Positions 1-5,755 of a DNA stretch of 7,187 nt are shown here, one piece after another (within the stretch, counting starts at the first letter, position 1; each line of letters begins with the position of its first letter). A program made the position numbers and the translations under genes. This DNA is from Sphingobium sp. CCH11-B1 (GTDB taxonomy: Bacteria > Pseudomonadota > Alphaproteobacteria > Sphingomonadales > Sphingomonadaceae), in NCBI RefSeq assembly GCF_001556865.1, contig NZ_LSJY01000194.1, positions 1 through 7,187 on the forward strand, written 5' to 3'. Under the pieces are notes generated by a model. That model was not told the origin of the DNA, made no database searches, and saw nothing but the letters and a program-made list of their open reading frames with translations.

Positions 1-352
1 GTGCAACCCGGGGCCGTACATTGTCTTCTTCGAATGGGACAAGTCGGACATCACGCCTGACGCCGCCACCATTCTGGACAACGCGGTTTCGGCCTACACC
101 AGCTGCGGCAGCGCCCAGGTCATGCTGGCCGGTCACGCTGACCGTTCGGGTTCGGCCTCGTACAACGTCGGCCTGTCCCAGCGCCGCGCTGACGCGGTCA
201 AGGCCTATCTGGCTTCGAAGGGCATCCCCGACGGCGTCATGACCACCCAGGCCTTCGGTGAATCGAAGCCCCGCGTGGAAACCGCCGACGGCGTTCGCGA
301 AGTGCAGAACCGCCGCGTGGAAATCAGCTACGGCCCCGGCGCGGGCATGTAA
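1..352 (+). CDS. OmpA family protein, C-terminal peptidoglycan-binding domain (5' end missing)
   Basis: Only the last 116 residues are present. The reading frame is open from base 2 to a TAA at 350-352, and the true start lies left of the window. The fragment is a full OmpA-like domain, which holds the outer membrane to peptidoglycan by binding diaminopimelate in the periplasm. Its start (VFFEWDKSDITPDA, fragment residues 8-21) is the usual opening strand and helix. The motif YNVGLSQRRADAV (54-66) matches the family pattern, and NRRVEI (103-108) closes the domain. Asp47 and Arg62 sit 15 residues apart, as do the two diaminopimelate-binding residues of characterised OmpA proteins. Cys1 and Cys35 could form a disulfide (inference). 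The missing N-terminal part is probably an eight-stranded beta barrel, but that cannot be seen here. A terminator follows directly, so this gene ends its transcript. Confidence 0.93.
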   Translation, partial: CNPGPYIVFFEWDKSDITPDAATILDNAVSAYTSCGSAQVMLAGHADRSGSASYNVGLSQRRADAVKAYLASKGIPDGVMTTQAFGESKPRVETADGVREVQNRRVEISYGPGAGM

Positions 353-782
353 GCCGATCGTTCCTCCTTCGGGATGGACGACAGATGAGGGGCTGGTCGC
401 AAGACCGGCCCCTTTTTCTTTGGATGCGATACATTGTCTTTGGCGGATAGACGGGCAGGCGGTTTCCTGAGCGGGGCATCGCGGCGCAGGGCGCGGACGG
501 CGCCAGCGGCGTGACCGGTGGCGCGAAAGGCGCCGACGGGGCTGTCGGCTGGACGCGCGCGGGCGGCGGCGAGATGCGGGGCGATGCCGATTGCCGCCAT
601 TCCTGCCCGGTCATGCATATCCCGGCAAGCAGGAGCGTGAGGCGTCTCGCGCCTGATCTCCCCCGGCGCCGCGCGACGGTTAGGGGCCGGGCAGCGGGCT
701 CGTGACAAATCGATGCGGATCGGCAACAAAAGCGCTTTCCCGGCGTTTGTGCCAAGTCCCGATCCTTGCTGGAGCCGCCTTC
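353..782. other. Gene-free stretch between the OmpA-family gene and sodC
   Basis: Apart from the terminator at 389-420, I see no gene here. Open frames on both strands are GC-rich, arginine- or proline-rich and resemble no family, so they look like shadows. In the plus frame from 451 there is a short run with glycine at nearly every third residue (GADGASGVTGG, about bases 490-522). It resembles a scrap of collagen-like repeat but has no start or ribosome binding site. No convincing sigma-70 promoter for sodC could be picked out, although one must lie between the terminator and base 770 if sodC is transcribed on its own. Confidence 0.6.
389..420 (+). terminator. Rho-independent terminator of the OmpA-family gene
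   Basis: A 10-bp stem (GGGGCTGGTC at 389-398 with GACCGGCCCC at 403-412, one G-U pair) closes a GCAA tetraloop. It is followed by TTTTTCTT at 413-420. It lies 37 bases after the stop codon, the expected place for the end of a highly expressed outer-membrane protein transcript. Confidence 0.92.
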
Positions 783-1319
783 ATGAAGATTTCGCACGTC
801 CTCGCCGCTGCCCTGCCGATCATGGCCGGCGCGTCCGCCTGCGCCACGGCGATGGAGACCAAGGCCGCGCCCACCGCCACGGCGAAGCTGGCAGCGGGGG
901 ACGGCACCGCACGGGGGACCGCTACCGTGACGCAAGCGGCCGACGGCCTGCATGTCGTGGTCCGCGCGACGGGACTGACGCCCGGCATTCACGCTGTCCA
1001 TATCCACGCGATCGGCAAGTGCACCGGCCCGGACTTCACCAGCGCAGGCGGGCACTGGAACCCGACCGCGCGCCAGCACGGCAAGGATAATCCCGCCGGC
1101 ATGCATATGGGCGACATGCCCAACATGACGGTTGGCCCGGACGGCAGCGGCGCGATCGAATATCATGTCCCGAACGGATCGATCAGCGGCGGGGCGATGC
1201 CCCTGCTGGACGCGGATGGCGCGGCGATCGTGGTCCATGCGAAGCCGGACGACAATGTGACCGACCCCACCGGCAATGCGGGCGGGCGAGTGGCCTGCGG
1301 CGTGCTGACTGCGAAGTGA
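783..1319 (+). CDS. sodC: Exported Cu/Zn superoxide dismutase (SodC)
   Basis: This enzyme converts superoxide to hydrogen peroxide and oxygen outside the cytoplasm. The 178-residue product has the complete family set. Copper ligands are His73, His75, His91 (bridging) and His152. Zinc ligands are His91, His99, His108 and Asp111. Cys80 and Cys172 make the conserved disulfide, and Arg169 is the active-site arginine. GNAGGRVACGVL (164-175) fits the second Cu/Zn SOD signature, and HMGDMPN (108-114) is the bacterial zinc-loop form. An N-terminal signal segment (1-20) ends in ASAC, which could be a lipobox with Cys20 lipidated or a normal cleavage site just before it. ATG 783 is chosen because GGAG at 771-774 lies 8 bases upstream and the signal sequence starts there. 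An in-frame start at 702 would add 27 residues before the signal. The gene stands alone and converges on thpR. Confidence 0.95.
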   Translation: MKISHVLAAALPIMAGASACATAMETKAAPTATAKLAAGDGTARGTATVTQAADGLHVVVRATGLTPGIHAVHIHAIGKCTGPDFTSAGGHWNPTARQHGKDNPAGMHMGDMPNMTVGPDGSGAIEYHVPNGSISGGAMPLLDADGAAIVVHAKPDDNVTDPTGNAGGRVACGVLTAK

Positions 1320-1439
1320 AGGACGGGGGAGGCCGCGGGCCGGCCATGGTCGCCCGGCTGTTCTGACGCGCCCCGTCGAGCCGCGTGGTCTGGAATCACC
1401 GGGCAGCGTCAGTCCAGTGACTGCACTAGCGTTTGGGCG

Positions 1440-1982
1440 TCAGGCTGCGGCCGTGGCAGGATAGTGGCTGACCGCTTCGTAGAGCGCGCCGGCGTTGCCG
1501 AGATGGCTTTGATAAAGGGTGAAGCCGTCCACGCGGAAGGGCGCGCCGACAAATCCCGCATGGCGCGCGAGGAAGGGATCGACAAAGCCGCCGGTGCGGC
1601 CGAAACGGGCCAGCGTGACATGGGGCAGGTAAGCCCGTCCTTCCGGCGGCAGGCCCATGGCGACGCAGGCGCGATCGACCTTCCGATGCAGCCGTTCCAG
1701 CGGATCGCGCGGCTGGACCCCGGCCCATAGCGTATCGACCACGCCCTTGCGATCGAACCGTCCGACGCCATCGAAGCGGATGTCGAAGGGCGTGAAGCGG
1801 ATCGCGGACAGCGCGTCGGCGATGTCGTTTGCGCGATGCCGGTCGACTTCGCCGATGAAGCGCAGGGTGATGTGCAGTTGTTCGTCATCCTGCCACCGTG
1901 CGGCCTCCACCCCGCCTTGCAGGGTGATGAGCGCGGCGCGCTGGTCGGCGGGCGGTCGGATGGCGACGAACAGGCGGTGCAT
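1440..1982 (-). CDS. thpR: RNA 2',3'-cyclic phosphodiesterase ThpR (LigT family, 2H superfamily)
   Basis: Cytoplasmic enzyme of the two-histidine phosphoesterase superfamily. Characterised members hydrolyse 2',3'-cyclic phosphate RNA ends to 2'-phosphate; the bacterial family was first named for 2'-5' RNA ligase activity. The 180-residue length is typical. Both catalytic motifs are intact: His37-Ile-Thr-Leu and His121-Val-Thr-Leu, each on a strand of the bilobal fold. The opening MHRLFVAIRPP is the family's usual N-terminus. I place the start at 1982, with an AAGGG-type ribosome site 4-5 bases upstream. The frame stays open further upstream, with an alternative ATG adding 12 residues (MANPDRPSYKGA) and others beyond, but these extensions do not resemble the family. 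The gene is divergent from the BI-1 gene and convergent with sodC. No clear T-rich terminator is visible after its stop. Confidence 0.92.
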   Translation of the reverse strand: MHRLFVAIRPPADQRAALITLQGGVEAARWQDDEQLHITLRFIGEVDRHRANDIADALSAIRFTPFDIRFDGVGRFDRKGVVDTLWAGVQPRDPLERLHRKVDRACVAMGLPPEGRAYLPHVTLARFGRTGGFVDPFLARHAGFVGAPFRVDGFTLYQSHLGNAGALYEAVSHYPATAAA

Positions 1983-2087
1983 CGCGCCCTTATAGGATGG
2001 CCGATCCGGGTTCGCCATGCCGCTGAGCGGCGGAAGGGCAGCCGCCCGTGCGGGCTTGCTCAGAGCGCCGCGTCCTCGTCCTGACAT

Positions 2088-2102
2088 GACCCGATTGTAA
2101 CA
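2088..2102 (-). promoter_or_regulatory. Possible extended -10 promoter for thpR
   Basis: Read on the minus strand, TACAAT (plus positions 2094-2099) is preceded by TGT, giving an extended -10 pattern (TGnTACAAT). No good -35 lies at the right distance. If used, it would give a leader of about 100 bases before the chosen thpR start. This is a weak, pattern-only call. Confidence 0.3.
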
Positions 2103-2123
2103 AAGCGGCAATACGGCTTGGGC

Positions 2124-2152
2124 TTGAAGTCGGCGGCGGATGGGACGATAAT
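2124..2152 (+). promoter_or_regulatory. Sigma-70-type promoter of the BI-1/YccA gene
   Basis: TTGAAG (2124-2129, 4 of 6 consensus bases) and GATAAT (2147-2152, 5 of 6) are separated by exactly 17 bases. Transcription would start near 2159, leaving a leader of about 35 bases before ATG 2194. This is the best promoter match in the window. Confidence 0.6.
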
Positions 2153-2193
2153 AGGAACACCGGCGCGAGTTGCCGGCAAAGGAGAAGATTTTC

Positions 2194-2940
2194 ATGGCCA
2201 ACTGGTCCGATCCCCGTCCCGGCACGGAAGCCCGCATCCCGGGCTTTGGCGGCGCGACCGCGGCGCGTGGCGAGGCGTTCGACGCCGGGCTGCGCCGTTA
2301 CATGCTGTCGGTTTACAATTATATGGCGAGCGGCGTGCTGCTGACGGGCATCGTCGCGCTGCTGTTCGCTTCGAGCGGCATGGCCTATCAGGTGCTGGCC
2401 GGTCCCGGCATCCTGAAATATGTCATCATGTTCGCGCCGCTGGTGTTCGTCATGGTGCTGAGCTTTGGCATCAACCGCCTGTCGACCTTTGCGGCGCAAG
2501 CGCTGTTCTGGGCCTATGCGGCGGTGATGGGCCTGTCGCTCTCGTCCATCTTCCTGGTCTATACCGGCACGTCGATCGCGCAGACCTTCTTCGCGACTGC
2601 CGCCGCCTTCGCGGGCCTCAGCCTCTGGGGCTACACGACGAAGAAGGATCTGTCGGGCTTCGGCACCTTCCTCATCATGGGCGTGGTCGGCCTGCTGGTC
2701 GCGAGCCTCATCAACATCTTCCTGAAGTCCAGCGCGATGAACCTGGTCATCAGCGGCGTTGGCGTGCTGCTGTTCGCGGGTCTCACGGCCTATGACACGC
2801 AGAAGATCAAGAACATCTATTCCTATGTCGCGGGTACGGACATGATGGGCAAGTCGGTGGTGATGGGGGCGCTGAACCTCTATCTCGACTTCATCAACAT
2901 GTTCCTGTTCCTGCTGCGGCTGTTCGGCGATCGCCGCTGA
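2194..2940 (+). CDS. Bax inhibitor-1/YccA family inner-membrane protein
   Basis: A 248-residue polytopic membrane protein of the TMBIM/BI-1 family, whose bacterial members include YetJ, a pH-sensitive calcium leak channel, and E. coli YccA and YbhL. A polar N-terminal tail (1-40) is followed by about seven hydrophobic segments, near residues 42-62, 74-92, 101-123, 129-147, 157-178, 182-200 and 226-244. The family hallmarks are present: AYDTQKIKNIYSY (199-211) and LYLDFINMFLFLLRLFG (229-245). Asp201 and Asp232 align with the Asp pair that forms the pH sensor in YetJ. Channel activity here is therefore plausible but inferred. The start at 2194 is set by GGAG at 2181-2184, 9 bases upstream. A TTG at 2170 is in frame but lies before that site. 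The gene has its own promoter and ends at a shared bidirectional terminator. Confidence 0.93.
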   Translation: MANWSDPRPGTEARIPGFGGATAARGEAFDAGLRRYMLSVYNYMASGVLLTGIVALLFASSGMAYQVLAGPGILKYVIMFAPLVFVMVLSFGINRLSTFAAQALFWAYAAVMGLSLSSIFLVYTGTSIAQTFFATAAAFAGLSLWGYTTKKDLSGFGTFLIMGVVGLLVASLINIFLKSSAMNLVISGVGVLLFAGLTAYDTQKIKNIYSYVAGTDMMGKSVVMGALNLYLDFINMFLFLLRLFGDRR

Positions 2941-2956
2941 CCGCCGCGAAGGTTCC

Positions 2957-3000
2957 AAAGCAAAAGGCCCGGTGGAGCGATCCGCCGGGCCTTTTGCTTT
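2957..3000. terminator. Bidirectional terminator between the BI-1 and GST genes
   Basis: A 19-bp hairpin pairs 2957-2975 with 2982-3000 around a 6-base loop, with a single G-T mismatch (G-U in RNA). The GC-rich core (GGCCCGG) is flanked by A-rich sequence on the left arm and T-rich on the right. It therefore reads as stem plus U-tract on either strand. It lies between converging stop codons at 2940 and 3019, so it can end both transcripts. Confidence 0.93.
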
Positions 3001-3018
3001 TTGCAGGGCGCGGGCGGA

Positions 3019-3651
3019 TCAGCCCTGTTGCTGCATGGCGGCGATCAACGCGCCGTCTATCTCCTTCTGCCGCTTGTAGGCGGGCCGTTCGCGCAGACGG
3101 GCGGCATAGGCCTCCAGCACGGGGGAGGAAGGGATGGACTTGAAGGACAGGCCCCAATCGACCTGCGCGCCGACATAGACGTCGGCGGCGGTGAATTGGT
3201 CGCCGCAGATCCAGGCGTCGCCGCCAACCGCGATTTCAAGCGTGGCGACGGTTTCTTCGTAGCTGCCATAGCCGGCCATCCGTTCCCGCCCTTCGGGCAC
3301 CACGAAACCGAGCGCGCGGTTGGTGACGGCAGACTCGACCGGGCCGGCGGCGAAGAACAGCCAGCGATAATAAGCGTGGCGATCGGCCAGGGGCGGGGCG
3401 AGGCCGGCGGCCGGGAAGGTGTCGGCCAGATAGGCGCAGATGGCGGCGCATTCGGTGACCACGCGTCCGTCATGGACGATCGAGGGCACTTTCCCCATCG
3501 GATTGATCGCGCGATAGTCGGCCGATTTCATGCTGCCGTCCGCATAATCGAGGACGACCGTTTCATAGGGTTCGCCCACTTCCTCCAGCATCCAGCGGAC
3601 GATCTGCCCGCGCGACATGGGGTTGGTGTAGAAGGTGAGATGATGGGGCAT
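3019..3651 (-). CDS. Glutathione S-transferase family protein
   Basis: Cytosolic GST-type protein of 210 residues, the normal length. Such enzymes conjugate or otherwise use glutathione for electrophile detoxification or reduction; the substrate cannot be read from sequence. The N-terminal thioredoxin-like domain spans about 1-80, with FYTNPMSRGQIVRWMLEE (7-24) at the active-site end. Tyr8 and Ser13 are candidate catalytic residues. The cis-proline is Val55-Pro56, and the glutathione-contacting turn is Thr66-Glu67-Cys68, where Ser or Thr is more usual at the last position. The helical C-terminal domain (about 88-205) contains the folding N-cap box Thr154-Ala-Ala-Asp157. The start at 3651 is preferred because GAGG lies 8 bases upstream. 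An in-frame ATG at 3669 (six extra residues) and one at 3729 lack a good ribosome site. The gene is transcribed leftward alone and stops at the shared terminator. Confidence 0.92.
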   Translation of the reverse strand: MPHHLTFYTNPMSRGQIVRWMLEEVGEPYETVVLDYADGSMKSADYRAINPMGKVPSIVHDGRVVTECAAICAYLADTFPAAGLAPPLADRHAYYRWLFFAAGPVESAVTNRALGFVVPEGRERMAGYGSYEETVATLEIAVGGDAWICGDQFTAADVYVGAQVDWGLSFKSIPSSPVLEAYAARLRERPAYKRQKEIDGALIAAMQQQG

Positions 3652-3659
3652 GGCGTTAT

Positions 3660-3663
3660 CCTC
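3660..3663 (-). promoter_or_regulatory. Ribosome binding site that fixes the GST start
   Basis: CCTC on the plus strand reads GAGG on the coding strand, 8 bases before the ATG whose first base is 3651. It lies inside the extra codons that a start at 3669 would need, so it argues for the shorter 210-residue protein. Confidence 0.65.
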
Positions 3664-3892
3664 GCTCATGAAAAGCCGATCATGGCAAAGGCGGAAGCGC
3701 CACGCCACCGGAATTTCCTGCTGGCCCACAGTAGATTTTCAATCCTGAATATAGATCAATAAAATATCCATTTGTAAAAATACAGTCTTACTTCTGTAAA
3801 GTAACTGCGATCACCTTGTTTGACATAAGTATAATATAAATTTAAGTGGACATTGATATATAGATGATAGAAAGGGCCGCCTGGGTAGCCAA

Positions 3893-3927
3893 GACGAACC
3901 ATTTTTAATCATGGTCTTAATTTCGTC
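3893..3927. repeat. Imperfect inverted repeat upstream of urcA
   Basis: GACGAACCAT (3893-3902) can pair with ATGG (3911-3914) and then TTCGTC (3922-3927), with an 8-base loop and a 7-base bulge on the right arm. It lies directly upstream of the urcA -10 hexamer and covers the -35 region. That is a natural place for an operator. Its function is inference only. Confidence 0.45.
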
Positions 3928-3934
3928 ATATAAT
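3905..3934 (+). promoter_or_regulatory. Probable urcA promoter
   Basis: A perfect TATAAT at 3929-3934 lies 20 bases before the ATG. The best -35 is poor: TTAATC at 3905-3910, with an 18-base spacer. Transcription would start near 3941, leaving a leader of about 14 bases that contains AGGAG at 3945-3949. A strong -10 with a weak -35 suggests activator dependence (inference). Confidence 0.5.
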
Positions 3935-3954
3935 GTGCAACCGCAGGAGTTTTT

Positions 3955-4314
3955 ATGAAATCTATTCTTGCCGGCGCTGCTTTGGCCGCCGCTCTCTCGA
4001 CATCCGCCATCGCCCAGCCTTCCGACACGGCCGGTCTCTCGCGCGAAGTGCATTTCGGCGGTCTCGACCTGTCGCACCAGCAGGGTCTTGCCACGCTGAA
4101 CGCCCGTATCGCGCGCGCGGCGCGCGAGGTTTGCGGCGGCCAGAGCCATGGCGACCTGCGCCAGATGCAGGCGCAGCGTAACTGCTATCGCACTGCGCTC
4201 GAATCCACCCGGCCGCAAGTCGAACTGGCCGTGGCGAAGGCGCGGACCGGCCAGCGCTACGCCGGCGATCCGGCCGTCATCGCAATTGCGCCGGCCAGCC
4301 CCAAGGGCTTTTGA
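3955..4314 (+). CDS. UrcA family secreted protein
   Basis: A 119-residue exported protein of the UrcA family, a group of small secreted proteins of unknown function common in sphingomonads and caulobacters. Residues 1-20 form a signal peptide (Lys2, hydrophobic core, then ending TSAIA) with probable cleavage before Gln21. The mature part shows the family pattern: VHFGGLDLSHQQGLATLNARI (32-52), AAREVCGG (55-62), then a second cysteine in QRNCYRTAL (74-82). Cys60 and Cys77 probably form a disulfide in the periplasm (inference). The start at 3955 is supported by AGGAG at 3945-3949, 5 bases upstream, and by the signal peptide beginning there. It is a single-gene unit between an AT-rich promoter region and a terminator. 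No biochemical role can be assigned. Confidence 0.9.
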   Translation: MKSILAGAALAAALSTSAIAQPSDTAGLSREVHFGGLDLSHQQGLATLNARIARAAREVCGGQSHGDLRQMQAQRNCYRTALESTRPQVELAVAKARTGQRYAGDPAVIAIAPASPKGF

Positions 4315-4322
4315 GGCCGCTT

Positions 4323-4378
4323 TTCATCCGCAGGGATGAAGGAAAAACGGAGGGGGCGGCGCAGGGCCGCCCCCTTTT
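4323..4378 (+). terminator. Tandem hairpins ending urcA, the second a rho-independent terminator
   Basis: The first hairpin is TTCATCC (4323-4329) with GGATGAA (4334-4340), a perfect 7-bp stem with a GCAG loop and no T-run. The second is GGGGGCGGC (4352-4360) with GCCGCCCCC (4366-4374), a perfect 9-bp stem with a 5-base loop, followed by TTTT (4375-4378). The second is a classic intrinsic terminator. The first may stabilise the 3' end of the mRNA. Confidence 0.85.
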
Positions 4379-4461
4379 CGTTGGGGGCAGACGCCGCTTG
4401 CCGCTCGACAGGGATGGCGCCGCTCGTCATGGATGGACGGACAGCGGGAGCCTTCATCGAC

Positions 4462-5169
4462 ATGACTACAGCCACAGATCAGCCGCATCATGCCGTCCAT
4501 TATGTGAACCGGGTGGGGTGGCTGCGCGCGGCGGTGCTGGGCGCGAATGACGGGATCGTGTCGACGGCCAGCCTGATGACGGGCATCGCGGCGTCGGGCG
4601 CGGGCGGGCAGTCGGTGCTGCTGTCCGGTATCGCCGCGCTGGTCGCGGGGGCGATGTCGATGGCGGCGGGCGAATATGTGTCGGTGAGCGCGCAGGCGGA
4701 CACGGAGCGCGCGGACCTGGCCAAGGAGAAGAAGGCGCTGGTGACGCAGCCCGACGCCGAATGGGCGGAATTGCGCGACATCTATGTCGAGCGGGGACTG
4801 ATGCCGGACCTGGCGGGAGAGGTGGCGCGGCAGTTGATGGCGGCGGACGCGCTGGGCGCGCATGCGCGCGACGAGCTGGGCATATCGGAGATCGCGACGG
4901 CGCGGCCGGTGCAGGCGGCGATGGCGTCGGCCGCCAGCTTTGCCGCCGGGGCAGCGCCGCCGGTGCTGGCGGCGGCGATCCTGCCCGGACAGGGCGCAGT
5001 GGCGGGCATCGTCGGCCTCAGCCTGCTCTGCCTTGTCCTGCTGGGCCATATCGGGGCGCGGCTGGGCGGGGCGAGGCCGGCACGGTCGATCGCACGCACG
5101 CTGTTCTGGGGCGCGCTGGCGATGGCGGTGACGGCGGGCGCGGGGCATCTGTTCGGCGCGGCGATTTGA
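4462..5169 (+). CDS. VIT family (VIT1/CCC1-like) iron/manganese transporter
   Basis: An integral membrane protein of the vacuolar iron transporter family, which moves Fe2+ or Mn2+ out of the cytoplasm in exchange for protons. At 235 residues the length is typical. The start of helix 1 has the signature GWLRAAVLGANDGIVSTASL (19-38), with Asp30 at the metal path. Helix 2 ends in MSMAAGEYVSVSAQAD (65-80), with Glu71. A charged cytoplasmic segment (81-150) rich in Glu (82, 89, 100, 103, 110, 138) matches the metal-binding helices seen in the plant homologue. Three more helices lie near 152-172, 178-198 and 211-232. I choose ATG 4462, with GGGAG 11 bases upstream. In-frame starts at 4336, 4414 and 4429 are possible, but 4336 runs through the urcA terminator and the added residues are not family-like. 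It is the first gene of a probable three-gene operon, 40 bases before the peroxidase. Confidence 0.92.
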   Translation: MTTATDQPHHAVHYVNRVGWLRAAVLGANDGIVSTASLMTGIAASGAGGQSVLLSGIAALVAGAMSMAAGEYVSVSAQADTERADLAKEKKALVTQPDAEWAELRDIYVERGLMPDLAGEVARQLMAADALGAHARDELGISEIATARPVQAAMASAASFAAGAAPPVLAAAILPGQGAVAGIVGLSLLCLVLLGHIGARLGGARPARSIARTLFWGALAMAVTAGAGHLFGAAI

Positions 5170-5209
5170 TGCCAAGGTCCGCCTATCCCGATTCCCAGGA
5201 GATTGCGCC

Positions 5210-5755
5210 GTGGCCGAAATTCAGCAGATACATCTCAAGACGATCAAGGGGGCGGACGCCACCCTGGGCGATTATGCCGGCAAGGTGGTGCTGGTCGTCA
5301 ATGTCGCATCCAAATGCGGGCTGACGCCGCAATATGAGGGGCTGGAGAAGCTCTATGCCGGCTATCGCGACAAAGGGTTGGTGGTCGCAGGCTTTCCCGC
5401 CAATGATTTCGGCGCGCAGGAGCCGGGCAGCAACGAGGAGATCGCGACCTTCTGTACCACCAATTTCGGCGTCGATTTCCCGATGTTCGAGAAAATCGTC
5501 GTGACCGGGCCGGACAAGCATCCGCTCTATGCCGCGCTGACCAGCGCGAAGCCCGATGCACAGGGCGAGGGCGCAGCGTTTCGCGAGAAGCTGGCCGGAT
5601 ATGGGATCACCCCCAATCCCGAGCCGGAGGTGCTGTGGAATTTCGAGAAATTCCTGATCGGCAAGGATGGAACGGTGGCGGCGCGCTTCGCCCCCACGAC
5701 CGCGCCCGACGATCCGGCGCTGGTGGCGGCGATCGAGGCGGAACTGGCGAAATGA
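5210..5755 (+). CDS. Glutathione peroxidase family protein (cysteine type, thioredoxin-dependent)
   Basis: A cytoplasmic peroxidase that reduces hydrogen peroxide and organic hydroperoxides. It has 181 residues and uses Cys, not selenocysteine: Cys36 in VVNVASKCGLTP (29-40). The catalytic tetrad is complete with Gln70, Trp143 and Asn144. Cys82 in EEIATFCTTNFG lies where the resolving cysteine of thioredoxin-dependent enzymes such as yeast Gpx3 (Cys36/Cys82) is found. The physiological reductant is therefore probably thioredoxin and not glutathione. The usual FPCNQF motif reads FPANDF (62-67), a variant lacking its cysteine. The start codon is GTG at 5210, with AGGAG at 5197-5201 placed 8 bases upstream. 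The stop overlaps the next gene's start in an ATGA. The upstream VIT gene ends 40 bases earlier, so the two are probably co-transcribed. Confidence 0.95.
   Translation: MAEIQQIHLKTIKGADATLGDYAGKVVLVVNVASKCGLTPQYEGLEKLYAGYRDKGLVVAGFPANDFGAQEPGSNEEIATFCTTNFGVDFPMFEKIVVTGPDKHPLYAALTSAKPDAQGEGAAFREKLAGYGITPNPEPEVLWNFEKFLIGKDGTVAARFAPTTAPDDPALVAAIEAELAK

Larger units (their letters stand above)
3652..3954. other. AT-rich intergenic island between the divergent GST and urcA genes
   Basis: This roughly 300-base gap holds no convincing gene. Bases 3731-3870 are about 26% GC by hand count (37 of 140), against the clearly GC-rich coding regions on both sides. It contains TTACTT/AAGTAA (3788-3793 with 3799-3804, loop of 5) and TACAG/CTGTA (3781-3785 with 3794-3798). 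TATAGAT occurs at 3750-3756 and again at 3859-3865. A perfect TTGACA (3820-3825) and a perfect TATAAT (3830-3835) are only 4 bases apart, so they cannot form one promoter. The island most likely carries divergent promoters and regulator sites for GST and urcA. Confidence 0.7.

Noticed and set aside
17..440. An 11-base direct repeat, TACATTGTCTT, at 17-27 and 430-440
   Set aside because: One copy is inside the OmpA coding region and the other just after the terminator. With no further similarity around them, chance is the simplest explanation.
324..1238. Long minus-strand open frame (304 codons) across the OmpA-sodC gap and sodC
   Set aside because: It is opposite the intact sodC, rich in Arg, Ala and Gly, resembles no family, and is the kind of open frame that high-GC coding DNA creates by chance.
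1410..1423. Small hairpin CAGTC/GACTG downstream of thpR and sodC as a terminator
   Set aside because: It has only five base pairs and no T-run on either strand, so it cannot be called an intrinsic terminator.
1990..2958. Minus-strand open frame of 322 codons opposite the BI-1 gene
   Set aside because: It is a shadow of the membrane protein gene. It encodes a low-complexity stretch of Arg, Gln, His, Asp and Glu with no domain, and it also runs across the BI-1 promoter.
3820..3835. Perfect TTGACA and TATAAT side by side as one promoter
   Set aside because: The spacer is only 4 bases where 16-18 are needed. No matching partner for either hexamer was found at a proper distance on the plus strand.
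4324..5175. Minus-strand open frame opposite the VIT gene
   Set aside because: It is Arg- and His-rich, starts and ends without ribosome sites, and mirrors a clear VIT family protein.
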